Shown piece after piece: positions 12,861 through 22,096 of a stretch of 64,000 nucleotides of DNA. Positions within the stretch are counted from its first letter, which is position 1; the number at the start of each line of letters is the position of its first letter. The notes under the pieces were generated by a model. It was given only the letters and a program-made list of their open reading frames with translations, was not told the DNA's origin and ran no database searches. Position numbers and translations under genes: made by a program. The stretch covers positions 62,001 through 126,000 of the forward strand of contig NZ_BBJF01000023.1 of the NCBI RefSeq assembly GCF_000739735.1, given 5' to 3'. This stretch comes from Paraburkholderia ginsengisoli NBRC 100965. GTDB lineage: Bacteria; Pseudomonadota; Gammaproteobacteria; Burkholderiales; Burkholderiaceae.

Positions 12861-13789
12861 GCAAGCCCCTCGATCACTTCCGGACCGTTCATCACCTGAA
12901 CGAACACATCTTCGAGGTCGGCCTTGCGGACCTCGATTTCTTCGAATGTACAGCCCGCTGCGCGGCACTGCGCGAGAATCCGCTCGACGTCGTCGTAGCT
13001 CGTGAGTCGCAGCAGATGCTGGCGGCCATTGCCGTTGCCCGCGCCGCTTTCCGCTTCGAGCGGGCGCAGTTCGGCAGGCAGCACGCCCTGCGCGAAACGC
13101 ACGAACAACTGCATGCCGGCAAAGCGCTGCAACAGCGTGCTGGTGCGCTCCAGCGCAACCACCTCGCCACGCCGCAACATCGCGATGCGGTCGCACAGCG
13201 ACTCGGCTTCTTCCAGATAATGCGTGGTCAGCACGATCGTGTGGCCCTCGCGGTTCAGGCGCGAGATGAATTTCCAAAGCGTTTGACGCAATTCGACGTC
13301 GACGCCCGCGGTCGGCTCGTCGAGCACGATCACCGGCGGCCGATGCACCAGCGCCTGCGCGACCAGCACGCGTCGCTTCATGCCGCCCGACAGCGCGCGC
13401 ATATTGGCGTCGGCTTTGTCGGTGAGGTCGAGATTGGCCATGATTTCGTCGATCCACGCGTCGTTGTTGCGCAGCCCGTAATAGCCGGACTGAATGCGCA
13501 AGGTCTCGCGGACGGTGAAGAACGGGTCGAACACGAGTTCTTGCGGCACCACGCCGAGCGCGCGGCGCGCGTCGCGGAAGTCGGTCACGACGTCATGACC
13601 GCGCACCGCGATGCTGCCTTCATCGGCGCGCGCGAGACCGGCGAGGATGCTGATGAGCGTTGTCTTGCCCGCGCCGTTCGGACCGAGCAGTCCGAAGAAC
13701 TCGCCTTCTTCGACCGTGAGGCTGACGCCCTTGAGCGCCTGCAAGTCCTTGTAGCGCTTCTTGACGTTACGAATTTCTATGGCTGACAT
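12857..13789 (-). CDS. ABC-2 exporter ATP-binding protein
   Basis: A 310-residue ABC ATPase: Walker A GPNGAGKTT near residue 36, signature LSGGMKRRV, Walker B VIVLDEPTAGVD and the H-loop TTHYLEEAE. A roughly 80-residue C-terminal extension follows the ATPase core, as in the NodI/YadG/CcmA-like exporters. It is translationally coupled to the permease. The 184 bases upstream, before mlaB, contain a TATAAT on the minus strand (13908-13913) but no matching -35. Confidence 0.95.
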   Translation of the reverse strand: MSAIEIRNVKKRYKDLQALKGVSLTVEEGEFFGLLGPNGAGKTTLISILAGLARADEGSIAVRGHDVVTDFRDARRALGVVPQELVFDPFFTVRETLRIQSGYYGLRNNDAWIDEIMANLDLTDKADANMRALSGGMKRRVLVAQALVHRPPVIVLDEPTAGVDVELRQTLWKFISRLNREGHTIVLTTHYLEEAESLCDRIAMLRRGEVVALERTSTLLQRFAGMQLFVRFAQGVLPAELRPLEAESGAGNGNGRQHLLRLTSYDDVERILAQCRAAGCTFEEIEVRKADLEDVFVQVMNGPEVIEGLA

Positions 13790-13973
13790 GACTATGGGCC
13801 GCGTGGGTCGCGGCGCCTGAAAGAGCCCTGAGGGAGCCCTGGAGCGGGCTCACAAATGCTGGAAAGAAACGGAATTGGGGCCGGTTAGACGCCCCAAAAA
13901 ACGTTTGATTATAGGGCAAAAATCAGCAGCCCCGGCTCGACCGGGAGGATTGGGAGTGACGCGGGATTGAGCG

Positions 13974-14267
13974 TCAATGTCGCGCCGATATAAGGATATC
14001 GACGCCGTAGGCTTGCGCGAGACTGGCGAGACCAGCCGGCAGATTGACGATTTCGAACGTGGCGCCCCGCGCCTGGGCGGCACGCTGCCACGCGAGCAGC
14101 ACGGCCAATGCGGACGAGTCGAATTGCGCGAGCGGCGCGCAGTCCACGCCGGTCGCGCCTGCCGCGATGCGTTGCAAACCCGCCGAGAGCGCGGCCTTCG
14201 CGCTCTCGTGGGTCAACGTCGCTGCGCTTTCAAAGCGATTAGCGACGGGGCTCAGCACTTCGCTCAC
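13974..14267 (-). CDS. mlaB: STAS-domain phospholipid transport protein MlaB
   Basis: A 97-residue STAS protein that binds and stabilises the MlaFE ABC transporter in the cytoplasm. The core has the pattern GVDCAPLAQFDSSALAVLLA, with the conserved D-S-S/T segment at the helix start, and FEIVNLPAGL. It starts at GTG 14267, overlapping the mlaC stop (GTGA); the longer open frame is unsupported. It is the last gene of mlaFEDACB. Confidence 0.93.
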   Translation of the reverse strand: MSEVLSPVANRFESAATLTHESAKAALSAGLQRIAAGATGVDCAPLAQFDSSALAVLLAWQRAAQARGATFEIVNLPAGLASLAQAYGVDILISARH

Positions 14268-14896
14268 GACTGCTTGCCCGCGGCCAGTTGCTGATTGCGC
14301 TGCGTGAGGAACTGGATCAGTCCGTCCACGCCCTTCTGCTGGATCTGCTCGTTGAACTGCTGCTGATACGCCTGGATCAACCATGCGCCGAGCACGTTGA
14401 TGTCATACACGCGCCAGCCTTGCGGCGTCTTGTAGAGACGGTAGTCGAGTTCGATCGGCGAGCCGTTGTTCATCACGACCGAGCGCACCACCGTGTCGGT
14501 GTCGTCCGGATTCATGCGGAACGGCTTGTACTGGATCTGCTGGTCGCGCACTTGCGCAAGCGCGCCCGAGTACGTGCGGATCAGCAGCATCTTGAACTGC
14601 TCGACCACCTGGTTCTGCTGTTCGGGCGAAGCGGTGCGCCAGTTGCGGCCCATCGCCAGTTGCGTGGTGCGGCGGAAGTCCGTGTACGGCAGGATCTTCT
14701 CGTTGACGAGACGCGTGATGTGCGAGATGTCGCCTTGCTGAATCGACTTGTCGGCGCGGATCGCGTCGATCACCTGCTGGGTGACGGTTTTGATCATGCC
14801 GTCCGGCGAATTCGTGTCGACGGTTTGTGCCGATGCACCGACACTAGCGAACGAAAACAATGCGGCGAACAACGGAATCAGGAAAAACTTTTTCAT
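14264..14896 (-). CDS. mlaC: Periplasmic phospholipid-binding protein MlaC
   Basis: Soluble shuttle that carries phospholipid between the outer-membrane MlaA complex and MlaD. The 210-residue product starts MKKFFLIPLF and has a signal peptide with a likely cleavage after ASA-Q (about residue 24). The mature part matches the MlaC/Ttg2D fold, with LPYTDFRRTTQLAMG and the C-terminal GWRVYDINVLG. The ATG at 14896 is chosen because earlier starts lack signal-peptide character. Confidence 0.97.
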   Translation of the reverse strand: MKKFFLIPLFAALFSFASVGASAQTVDTNSPDGMIKTVTQQVIDAIRADKSIQQGDISHITRLVNEKILPYTDFRRTTQLAMGRNWRTASPEQQNQVVEQFKMLLIRTYSGALAQVRDQQIQYKPFRMNPDDTDTVVRSVVMNNGSPIELDYRLYKTPQGWRVYDINVLGAWLIQAYQQQFNEQIQQKGVDGLIQFLTQRNQQLAAGKQS

Positions 14897-15010
14897 ATCG
14901 AGCCTAGCCTTAAAAGTAGTGCAAGCGTTTGAGCCGACCTTAACACGCGAGTTCGACGCCAATCCATGCGCAAACTGCGAGAGTCGTATCGATCTGTTAC
15001 CGCCGCACGT

Positions 15011-16015
15011 TCAGCGCAATTTGAATGACGGAAAGTTGAAACGCGAAGGCGGGACCAGTTGGCCTGCCGGGATCTGCGTCGTTTCGGGACCGCCGTTCAG
15101 ATCGAGCGGCGGCGTCTCTCCGTCGCTCGGTGCCGCTTCGGACGCAGCATGCGGCGGTGTCGCGCCGGCCGTACCGGATGCCGGAGCCGTCTTCGCAGCA
15201 GCACCCTGCGTGCCAGGCGCCGCGCCGGCCGGCGCGGCAGCCGCTCCGTCGACGTCTTCGTACTGCGGCAGCGGCGCTTCTTCATCGTAGTTCGGCAACG
15301 CCGACGGACGGCGCCGGCCGTCCGATAGCAGATACTGGCGGCGTTGCAGATACGCGTTACGCACGAACGAGTATTTGTCGAGCGCCGCGCCTTCCAGCAC
15401 GTCGCTCGCATTCAGCAGATTCGCGCGCGTGTTGACGACGTTCAGGCCGTACAGCGCCCAGCTCAGACCCGGCGGATCGATGTAGCTCAGCGGGTTCACA
15501 TAGTAGTTGCCGACCGAGCCGACCGCGTCGCGCACGGTGCTCGGCCCGAACAGCGGCAGCACCAGATACGGCCCCGGCGGCACGCCGTAATGACCGAGCG
15601 TCAGACCGAGGTCGTTCTCGTGCTTCGGCAGCTTCGCGAGCGTCGCCACGTCGAACAGGCCGCCCACGCCGAATACCGTGTTGATCACGATCCGCATGAT
15701 GTCCTGCACGCCGTCGGTGATCTTCAACTGCAGCAGGTTGTTCGCCGCGATGTAGACGTCGCCGATGTTCGAAAAGAAGTTCGTCACACTGTCGCGCACC
15801 GGCTGCGGGGTCGCCCACACGTAGCCCTTGGCGACCGGCTTCAGCGCGTACTGGTCGATCTTGTCGTTGACGGTGAAGATGGTACGGTTCAGGCCTTCGA
15901 ACGGGTCGCCCTTGGTCGGCGTCTGGACCGTGGTGCAGCCGGCCAGCAGCGCCGCCGCCACCACCACTTTGCCCAACTGGAAGGCGTGCGCGCCTCCGAA
16001 GCGTGTGGTCTGCAT
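15011..16015 (-). CDS. mlaA: Outer-membrane lipoprotein MlaA (VacJ)
   Basis: Removes mislocalised phospholipids from the outer leaflet. The 334-residue protein has a lipobox (LLAGC, C27), then the VacJ core: DPFEGLNRTIFTVND, NLLQLK, the GVPPGPYLVLPLFGPS motif and GNYYVNPLSY. The C-terminal 90 residues are Pro/Ala-rich and low complexity, making it longer than enterobacterial MlaA. Here mlaA sits inside the mla operon between mlaD (11-base gap) and mlaC; in E. coli it is unlinked. Confidence 0.96.
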   Translation of the reverse strand: MQTTRFGGAHAFQLGKVVVAAALLAGCTTVQTPTKGDPFEGLNRTIFTVNDKIDQYALKPVAKGYVWATPQPVRDSVTNFFSNIGDVYIAANNLLQLKITDGVQDIMRIVINTVFGVGGLFDVATLAKLPKHENDLGLTLGHYGVPPGPYLVLPLFGPSTVRDAVGSVGNYYVNPLSYIDPPGLSWALYGLNVVNTRANLLNASDVLEGAALDKYSFVRNAYLQRRQYLLSDGRRRPSALPNYDEEAPLPQYEDVDGAAAAPAGAAPGTQGAAAKTAPASGTAGATPPHAASEAAPSDGETPPLDLNGGPETTQIPAGQLVPPSRFNFPSFKLR

Positions 16016-16026
16016 TGTTGTTCTCC

Positions 16027-16572
16027 TTATTGACCGGCCGCGCTGGCGGCAGGCGAACCCGGTACCGCGGCCGCCGGAGCGGGCGTGGCCGCGGCGGGCT
16101 TCGACGCGCCCGAATCGGCGGCCTTGCTATACAGGAACTGGCCGATCAGGTTTTCCAGCACGATCGCCGATTGCGTCATCGAGATCGTGTCGCCGGCCTT
16201 GAGCATTTCGCTGTCGCCTCCGGGTTCGAGCCCGATGTACTGTTCGCCGAGCAGACCCGAGGTCAGGATCTTCGCCGAGGTGTCCTTCGGAAACTGATAT
16301 TGCTTGTCGAGATCGATCACGACGACAGCCTGATACGCATTGCTGTCGAAGCCGATCGAACCGACCCGGCCCACCGTCACGCCCGCGCTCTTCACCGGTG
16401 CGCGCGCCTTCAGCCCGCCGATATTGTCGAACTTGAGCTTGACCGGGTAAGTTGCCTGGAAAGACAACGAGCTCATGTTGCCGGCCTTCAGCGCGAGAAA
16501 CAGCAACGCCACGAAACCCAGCACCACGAACAGGCCGACCCAGAAGTCGAGAGCAGTCTTTTTCATCGTCAT
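16027..16572 (-). CDS. mlaD: MCE-domain phospholipid transport protein MlaD
   Basis: Inner-membrane-anchored MCE protein that forms the hexameric ring on MlaFEB. The 181-residue protein has one N-terminal membrane helix (8-27), an MCE domain (about 38-118) with the pattern FDNIGGLKARAPVKSAGVTV, then a helical segment and an Ala/Pro-rich tail. A second in-frame ATG two codons downstream is an equally possible start. Confidence 0.96.
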   Translation of the reverse strand: MTMKKTALDFWVGLFVVLGFVALLFLALKAGNMSSLSFQATYPVKLKFDNIGGLKARAPVKSAGVTVGRVGSIGFDSNAYQAVVVIDLDKQYQFPKDTSAKILTSGLLGEQYIGLEPGGDSEMLKAGDTISMTQSAIVLENLIGQFLYSKAADSGASKPAAATPAPAAAVPGSPAASAAGQ

Positions 16573-16660
16573 CCCAAAGTGAATCCGCCACGCCGCCGAC
16601 GCTTTCCGCAGCGCGCGTCAGTCAGTGACGCGCCGCCGGCGGCCAACGTGCCGCGCAGTC

Positions 16661-17428
16661 TTAGCTGAACATCAGTGCGGTCAGCAGAAAATCGAGTCCG
16701 AGCACCGCGAGCGACGCGTACACGACCGTCCTGGTGGTCGCGCGCGACACGCCTTCCGGCGTTGGCTTGGCTTCGTAGCCCTGAAACAGCGCGACAAAGG
16801 TCACCGCGAGGCCGAACACCACGCTCTTGACGACCCCGGCGCCGACATCGCGCCAGACGTCCACGCCGCCTTGCATCTGCGACCAGAACGCGCCGGGGTC
16901 GACGCCGATCAGCAGCACGCCCACCACATAACCGCCCAACACGCCGACCGCGCTGAAAATCGCGGCGAGGATCGGCATCGAGATAATGCCGGCCCACAGC
17001 CGCGGCGCGACCACGACCTTGACCGGGTCGACGGCCATCATTTCCATCGCGGTGAGTTGCTCGCCCGCCTTCATCAAACCGATCTCGGCCGTCAGCGACG
17101 TGCCGGCGCGGCCGGCGAACAGCAGCGCCGTGACCACCGGCCCGAGTTCGCGCACGAGTGACAACGCGACCAGCAGCCCGAGCGCCTGCTCGGAGCCATA
17201 GCGGTTCAGCGTGTAATAGCCCTGCAATCCCAGTACGAAGCCGACGAACAGCCCCGACACGGCAATGATCACCAGCGAATAATTACCCACGAAGTGGATC
17301 TGCTTCGTGACAAGACGCGGGCGGCGCAGCAGCGGGAAAAATTCGAGCAGCAGCCGGAGGAAAAAACGCGTGGCGTAGCCGGCCGTGCCCAAGCCGCCGA
17401 TCACCGAGCGACCGATCGCACTAATCAT
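16661..17428 (-). CDS. mlaE: Phospholipid ABC transporter permease MlaE
   Basis: Inner-membrane permease of the Mla system, 255 residues with five to six membrane segments and the MlaE signatures GYYTLNRYGSEQALG, LVRELGPVVTALLFAGR and AEIGLMKAGEQL. Its ATG overlaps the mlaF stop by four bases, as expected for a permease/ATPase pair. Confidence 0.98.
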   Translation of the reverse strand: MISAIGRSVIGGLGTAGYATRFFLRLLLEFFPLLRRPRLVTKQIHFVGNYSLVIIAVSGLFVGFVLGLQGYYTLNRYGSEQALGLLVALSLVRELGPVVTALLFAGRAGTSLTAEIGLMKAGEQLTAMEMMAVDPVKVVVAPRLWAGIISMPILAAIFSAVGVLGGYVVGVLLIGVDPGAFWSQMQGGVDVWRDVGAGVVKSVVFGLAVTFVALFQGYEAKPTPEGVSRATTRTVVYASLAVLGLDFLLTALMFS

Positions 17429-18246
17429 GGCTGGCCTCCGCCGATGCCGAAGTCCGCCGCCAGCGGCGTCTTGCTCGGGTAGTGGAATTTGAACGGACCA
17501 TCCGGCGCGCCATCGATGAACTGCCGCACCGTCGGATCGGTCGATGCGCGCAGCTCGGCCGGCGTGCCCTCGGCATGAACTCCGCCGTTGGCGAGGAAGT
17601 AGACATAATCGGCGATGGCGAACGATTCCGGCACGTCGTGCGTGACCAGGATCGAGGTCGCGCCCAGCGCCTGATTCAGCGCGCGAATCAGGTTCGCGGT
17701 GATGCCGAGCGAGATCGGGTCGAGACCCGCGAATGGCTCGTCGTACATCATTAGTTCGGGGTCGAGCGCGATCGCGCGCGCGAGCGCCACGCGCCGCGCC
17801 ATGCCGCCCGAAATCTCCGACGGCATCAGGTCGCGCGCGCCGCGCAAGCCAACCGCGTTGAGCTTCATCAACACGAGGTCGCGCAGCAGTTCGTCCGGAA
17901 GATCGGTGTGCTCGCGCAGCGCGAAGGCGACGTTGTCAAACACCGACATGTCGGTGAACAGCGCCCCGAACTGGAACAGCATGCCCATTTTGCGGCGCAG
18001 CGCGTACAGGCCGTCACGCGTCTGCTGGCCGACGTCCTGGCCATGAAAAAGGATCTGGCCGCGTTGCGCACGCACGAGGCCGCCGATCAGCCGCAGCACC
18101 GTGGTCTTGCCGCAACCCGAGCCGCCCATGACCGCGACGACCTGACCGCGCTTGAAGCGCAGATTCAGGTTCGACAGGACGAGCCGGTCGCCGTAACCGA
18201 AGTCGACGTCGCGCAGCTCGAGTAAGGTCTCGGGGGAGGAAGACAC
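17425..18246 (-). CDS. mlaF: Phospholipid ABC transporter ATP-binding protein MlaF
   Basis: ATPase of the Mla phospholipid transporter, 273 residues: Walker A GGSGCGKTT near residue 41, the Mla-type signature ISGGMARRV, Walker B LMMYDEPFAGLDPIS and H-loop VTHDVPES. It starts with GTG, with an AAGGA box about 11 bases upstream, and opens the mlaFEDACB cluster. A 94-base gap separates it from thiE. Confidence 0.97.
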   Translation of the reverse strand: MSSSPETLLELRDVDFGYGDRLVLSNLNLRFKRGQVVAVMGGSGCGKTTVLRLIGGLVRAQRGQILFHGQDVGQQTRDGLYALRRKMGMLFQFGALFTDMSVFDNVAFALREHTDLPDELLRDLVLMKLNAVGLRGARDLMPSEISGGMARRVALARAIALDPELMMYDEPFAGLDPISLGITANLIRALNQALGATSILVTHDVPESFAIADYVYFLANGGVHAEGTPAELRASTDPTVRQFIDGAPDGPFKFHYPSKTPLAADFGIGGGQP

Positions 18247-18340
18247 GAAACTGACAGTCCTTTTACACGGAAGGCCGAATTATAGGGCCATCATGCAAAA
18301 GCTGCCGTGAGGTGCCCTGTCCGTTGACGAAGTCTGACGA

Positions 18341-19444
18341 TTATTGCGTAAACGCTTGTTGCAGCGCAGAAACGGCGGCCGCCGGATCGGAAGCTTCCGT
18401 CACCGCGCGCACCACGGCCGCACAGCCGACGCCCGTCGCCAGCACATCGGGCAGCACCTGCAGATCGATCCCGCCGATCGCGACCAGTGGCACGACACCG
18501 TCGAGCAAGCGCACGTAGCGCGCCAGCCGCTTCAGGCCCTGCGGCGCGGTCGGCATGACCTTGGTCGTAGTCGGAAACACCGCGCCTAATGCAATGTAGC
18601 TCGGCCGAAAATGCAGCGCCTTCAGAATCTCGTAGAAACCGTGCGTGGACAGACCCAGCCGGACACCTGCCGCCGCCAGCGCGGACAGATCGGCGGTATA
18701 CACGTCCTCCTGACCGAGGTGGACGCCGTACGCACCCGCCTCGAGCGCGGCCTGCCAGTGGTCGTTGATGAACACCTGGGCGTCGTGCGCGCGCCCGGCC
18801 GCCACGCAGCGGGCGATTTCGCGCTTCAGTTCGTCAGCGGGCTCCGCCGATTTGCGACGCAACTGCACCGTCTTCACGCCGAAGCCCACTACCCGCTCGA
18901 CCCACTCGGCGGTCGGCAGCACCGGGTACAGGCCGAGCCGGTCCGGGCAGCGCGCGAACGCTTGCGCCGGCGCGCCCGGCAAACCGGCGAGGCGTGGGAA
19001 GCGCGCGAGATCGGTCGGGAAGGCGTCGTCCGCGCGGGTTTCGTCGCCGTCGCGCCACGCGAGCGCAAGCACCAGCGCATCGTGCGGATCGAAACCGCAG
19101 TCGAGAAACGCGGCCAGCGCGGGAATCCAGTCTTCCGGCAGGTGGCCTTCGAGGCGGTACTTTTCACCGCCCAGATGCAGCGTGGCCTTGTCCTCTGCCG
19201 CCTCGATCACGCCGGCGCCCTGCACCTGCCAGCGCGCCACCTGCTCGCCATGCTGCTGCGCGTCCGCGATCACGATCAGATCGCCGCCGTTCGGCTCGTC
19301 CGGCGCGGTGAGGCAGATGCGCCACGGCGCATGCGTCGGCGGCCAGTCGCCGAGGCGCGCGCGAATGCGCTCGGTGGTCTCGGTGAGTTCGTCGGCGGGT
19401 GGCCAGAACAGGTCGCGATCCTTCAATGCCAGTGTCTGCGTCAT
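18341..19444 (-). CDS. thiE: Thiamine-phosphate synthase with N-terminal extension
   Basis: Joins HMP-PP with the thiazole phosphate to give thiamine phosphate. The 367-residue product is about 150 longer than ordinary ThiE. Residues from about 170 hold the full ThiE barrel: [40 protein letters not shown] and VAIGGID. The N-terminal part (about 35-150) has no intact motif I recognise; segments such as [20 protein letters not shown] recall the C-terminal part of ThiD-type kinases, so it may be a relic of a ThiD-ThiE fusion. Its ATG overlaps the thiG stop (ATGA). Confidence 0.94.
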   Translation of the reverse strand: MTQTLALKDRDLFWPPADELTETTERIRARLGDWPPTHAPWRICLTAPDEPNGGDLIVIADAQQHGEQVARWQVQGAGVIEAAEDKATLHLGGEKYRLEGHLPEDWIPALAAFLDCGFDPHDALVLALAWRDGDETRADDAFPTDLARFPRLAGLPGAPAQAFARCPDRLGLYPVLPTAEWVERVVGFGVKTVQLRRKSAEPADELKREIARCVAAGRAHDAQVFINDHWQAALEAGAYGVHLGQEDVYTADLSALAAAGVRLGLSTHGFYEILKALHFRPSYIALGAVFPTTTKVMPTAPQGLKRLARYVRLLDGVVPLVAIGGIDLQVLPDVLATGVGCAAVVRAVTEASDPAAAVSALQQAFTQ

Positions 19445-20265
19445 GCGGCGCTCCCGTCTTGATGCCAGAACGGCATGCCGACCACCGGCGTGCTCGCGTG
19501 CGCGCTTTCGCGCTCGGCCATCGGCCCCGCCAGAAAAGCCTGGCGGCCCGCTTCGGCACCCAGCGCGAACGCGCGCGCCATCGCATCGGGGTGGGTCGCC
19601 TGCGACACCGCGGTGTTCAGCAGCACGCCGTCGAAGCCCCACTCCATCACCTGCGCTGCATGCGACGGCACGCCGAGCCCGGCGTCGACGATCAGCGGCA
19701 CGTCCGGCAGCCGCTCGCGCAACACGCGCAGCCCGTATGGATTGATCACGCCCTTACCGGTGCCGATCGGCGCGCCCCACGGCATCAGCGCTTCACAACC
19801 GGCGTCCAGCAGACGGCGGCCGATCACCAGGTCTTCGGTGCAATACGGCAGCACCTTGAAGCCGTCCTTGATCAACTGCGCGGCCGCTTCGATCAGGCCG
19901 ATCGGGTCGGGCTGCAACGTGTAGTCGTCGCCGATCAGTTCGAGCTTGATCCAGTCGGTTTCGAAGATTTCGCGCGCCATGTGCGCGGTGGTCACCGCTT
20001 CGCCGACCGTCAGGCAACCCGCCGTGTTCGGCAGGAGCGGCACGCCGTGACGCTTGAGCAGGTCGAAGAAGCCGGCTTCAGCGCCGCCCTCGTTCATCTG
20101 CCGGCGCAGCGCGACGGTCACCATGCCGGGGCGCGCCGCGTCGATCGAATCGGACAGCGACTGCAGCGACGGATAGCGCGAGGTGCCGAGCAGCACTCGG
20201 CTCGCGAAGGTCTGGCCGTACAGCGTGAGCGCGTCGGCGGTCGGGGGGGAAGTCATTTGCATCAT
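19441..20265 (-). CDS. thiG: Thiazole synthase
   Basis: Forms thiazole phosphate from deoxyxylulose phosphate, ThiS thiocarboxylate and dehydroglycine. The 274-residue TIM-barrel protein has [12 protein letters not shown], the Schiff-base lysine in [11 protein letters not shown] (K107) and [11 protein letters not shown]. The ATG at 20265 has a GGAG box five bases upstream; two further in-frame ATGs lie close by (20262 and 20256). It follows thiS by 32 bases and overlaps thiE. Confidence 0.96.
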   Translation of the reverse strand: MMQMTSPPTADALTLYGQTFASRVLLGTSRYPSLQSLSDSIDAARPGMVTVALRRQMNEGGAEAGFFDLLKRHGVPLLPNTAGCLTVGEAVTTAHMAREIFETDWIKLELIGDDYTLQPDPIGLIEAAAQLIKDGFKVLPYCTEDLVIGRRLLDAGCEALMPWGAPIGTGKGVINPYGLRVLRERLPDVPLIVDAGLGVPSHAAQVMEWGFDGVLLNTAVSQATHPDAMARAFALGAEAGRQAFLAGPMAERESAHASTPVVGMPFWHQDGSAA

Positions 20266-20297
20266 CTGGTCTCCGGCAAAGCGTGGCGGGGCGATGT

Positions 20298-20495
20298 TCA
20301 ACCGCCGGCCACGGGTTGCACGACGTCGAGCCGGTCGCCCGGTTGCAGCGCGCGCGCCGTGTGCTGGGTGCGCGCGACGAAATCGCCGTTCAGCGCGACC
20401 GCGAACGGCGGGCGCGCGCCGTACGCGGCGAGCGCATCGGCGACGGTCGCGCCTTCGGGCAGCGACAACGGCTTCTGATTGATATGAATGTCCAT
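20298..20495 (-). CDS. thiS: Sulfur carrier protein ThiS
   Basis: A 65-residue ubiquitin-like carrier ending in the essential Gly-Gly, which is adenylated and thiocarboxylated for thiazole formation. The ATG at 20495 begins [10 protein letters not shown], the normal start; upstream frames are unrelated. It lies between thiO and thiG in one operon. Confidence 0.95.
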   Translation of the reverse strand: MDIHINQKPLSLPEGATVADALAAYGARPPFAVALNGDFVARTQHTARALQPGDRLDVVQPVAGG

Positions 20496-20561
20496 GGTGT
20501 TCGAATACGGTTCAATCGATGGCGAAAGCGGTGTGGCGAGCGGCAATGAAGCGCGCAATGC

Positions 20562-21692
20562 TCATGCCGGCTCCCGCGTGCAATCCAGTTGGAAAAGCTC
20601 GCTCCAGCGCGCGTCGTGGCGCCAGTCGGCGAACGCGTCGGCGTCGGCAACGCGGCCGTCGAGCAGCGCCGACGCGAAGCGTGCGGCTTCGTCGGCGACT
20701 TCGGGCACGATCATGTAGCCGTGCCGGTACAGGCCGTTCACGCGCAGCGTCCGTGCGCCGTCCCACAGCAAGGCGGGCCGATGATCCGGCAGGGTCGGGC
20801 GGCACTGCGAATTCAGTTCGAGGATGCGCGCCTCGCCGAAGCCCGGATGCACGGAAAACGCCGCGCTCAGCAGTTCGAGTGCCGAACGCACGCTGACGGG
20901 AGACATGTCCTCGCCTTCGACTTCGGTGGCGCCGATCACGTAGAGGTCGTTCTGCTTCGGCGCGATATACAGCGGATAGCGGGGATGCAGCAGACGCACC
21001 GGGCGCGTCAGGTTGATTCCCGGCGCGTGCACGCGCGCGACTTCGCCGCGAATGCCGCGCAGCGTGGGCAGCACGGCCTTCGCGCCGAGCCCCCGGCAGT
21101 CGATCGTGATGCGCGCGGGCGGCAGCGAGCGTTCGTCGACGGGCGTGTTCCAGTGAATTTCGACGCCGCGTTGCGCAAGGCCCGCGGCCAGCGCGGCCAG
21201 CACCTGGCGGTTGTCCAGCTGGCCTTCGCGCGGCAACAGCCAACCCTGGTTGAAGCGGCCCGCCAACGCGGGCTCGGCGGCGCCGACCTGCGCGCCCGCG
21301 AGCGTCACGAAACCGCCGTCGAGCAGGTCTGCGGGCGCGTTCGAGCGCACGCGGCGCTCGAACAGCGGCGCTTCGGTACGGTCCGCGTGATGCCAGACAA
21401 CCAGCGTGCCATTGCGCTGGAAGAACACCGGCTCGGGCAATTCGGCCAGCACTTGCGGCCAGGTATCGAGCGAACTCGCGCCTAGGCGCGTGATCAGCAG
21501 TTCGGCGCTCGCGGCTTCGGCAAGCGGCGCGAGCATCGCCGCGGCGACCCACGCGGCGGCCTGCGAGCCGGCGGCGTCACCGCGCTCATACAGCGCCACG
21601 CGATGCCCTTGCCCCGCCAGACGCCACGCGACCAGCCGGCCGCAAAGACCGCCGCCGAGGACGGCGAAATCGGGTTGTGCGGGACGGTTCAT
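20562..21692 (-). CDS. thiO: FAD-dependent glycine oxidase ThiO
   Basis: Oxidises glycine to dehydroglycine for thiazole synthesis in aerobes that lack ThiH. The 376-residue DAO-family protein has the N-terminal dinucleotide fold AVLGGGLCGRLVAWRL and the C-terminal GLYRHGYMIVPEVAD region. ATG 21692 is preceded by a G-rich stretch at ribosome-binding distance and is preferred over GTG 21701. The gene is first of thiO-S-G-E and lies downstream of a TPP riboswitch. Confidence 0.93.
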   Translation of the reverse strand: MNRPAQPDFAVLGGGLCGRLVAWRLAGQGHRVALYERGDAAGSQAAAWVAAAMLAPLAEAASAELLITRLGASSLDTWPQVLAELPEPVFFQRNGTLVVWHHADRTEAPLFERRVRSNAPADLLDGGFVTLAGAQVGAAEPALAGRFNQGWLLPREGQLDNRQVLAALAAGLAQRGVEIHWNTPVDERSLPPARITIDCRGLGAKAVLPTLRGIRGEVARVHAPGINLTRPVRLLHPRYPLYIAPKQNDLYVIGATEVEGEDMSPVSVRSALELLSAAFSVHPGFGEARILELNSQCRPTLPDHRPALLWDGARTLRVNGLYRHGYMIVPEVADEAARFASALLDGRVADADAFADWRHDARWSELFQLDCTREPA

Positions 21693-21838
21693 TGCAGGCA
21701 CCCCCGCGCGCGCTCCGCGAGTTCCGTTTCACAGCGGCAAGCGGCAAGGCTAAAGCACGGCGCGCCGACGGCGACGTGGCGAAGAGCAAAACACATATCT
21801 GAAGAATTGGCGGTCATCGAGTCCTTTCCGTACGGCAC

Positions 21839-21898
21839 AAAAAAACGCACGTACCCAGGACGAAACCGGCGGGTGAAGCCGGCCGGGCACTGCGCGCG
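21839..21898 (-). terminator. Riboswitch-linked intrinsic terminator
   Basis: Read on the minus strand, a composite hairpin closes directly before seven T (21839-21845). The outer stem pairs 21893-21898 with 21846-21851; a second stem pairs 21885-21889 with 21852-21856; an inner CCGGC/GCCGG hairpin caps it. It lies between the TPP aptamer and thiO, the position expected of the expression platform. Pairing was done by eye. Confidence 0.6.
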
Positions 21899-21952
21899 TA
21901 CCCATGTACGGACGCCGCCCGGCGGGGAATGGAAGACTGGATGCTTCCGGAA

Positions 21953-22052
21953 ACTTCCCGCGCCGGTATTACCCGGATCGGGTGCAAAGGGTCTCTCTCA
22001 GCCTCGCCGCCGCAGCCTGAAAATCAAGCCGCCTGTGGGCGAAGCACCCCTG
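21953..22052 (-). promoter_or_regulatory. TPP riboswitch (THI box)
   Basis: The minus strand carries the conserved THI-box elements in order: GGGGTGC near 22043-22050, CTGAGAGAGACCCTTT around 21987-22002, and the pyrophosphate-sensor arm with CCCGATCCGGGTAATACCGG followed by GCGGGAA near 21953. These match the TPP aptamer consensus. It precedes thiO-S-G-E and is followed by a hairpin with a T-run, so thiamine pyrophosphate should promote termination. Confidence 0.92.
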
Positions 22053-22066
22053 TTTCGTCGCAGGTC

Positions 22067-22096
22067 ATTAGACCATAAAAGGCTGGACGCCCGCAA
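22067..22096 (-). promoter_or_regulatory. Candidate thi operon promoter
   Basis: On the minus strand TTGCGG (22096-22091) and TCTAAT (22072-22067) are 18 bases apart, placing the transcription start about 10 bases before the riboswitch aptamer. The -10 matches five of six consensus positions and the -35 only three, so this is tentative. Confidence 0.35.

Noticed and set aside
13908-13913. TATAAT on the minus strand before the ABC exporter ATPase gene
   Set aside because: No -35 within 15-19 bases and no extended -10, so not listed as a promoter.
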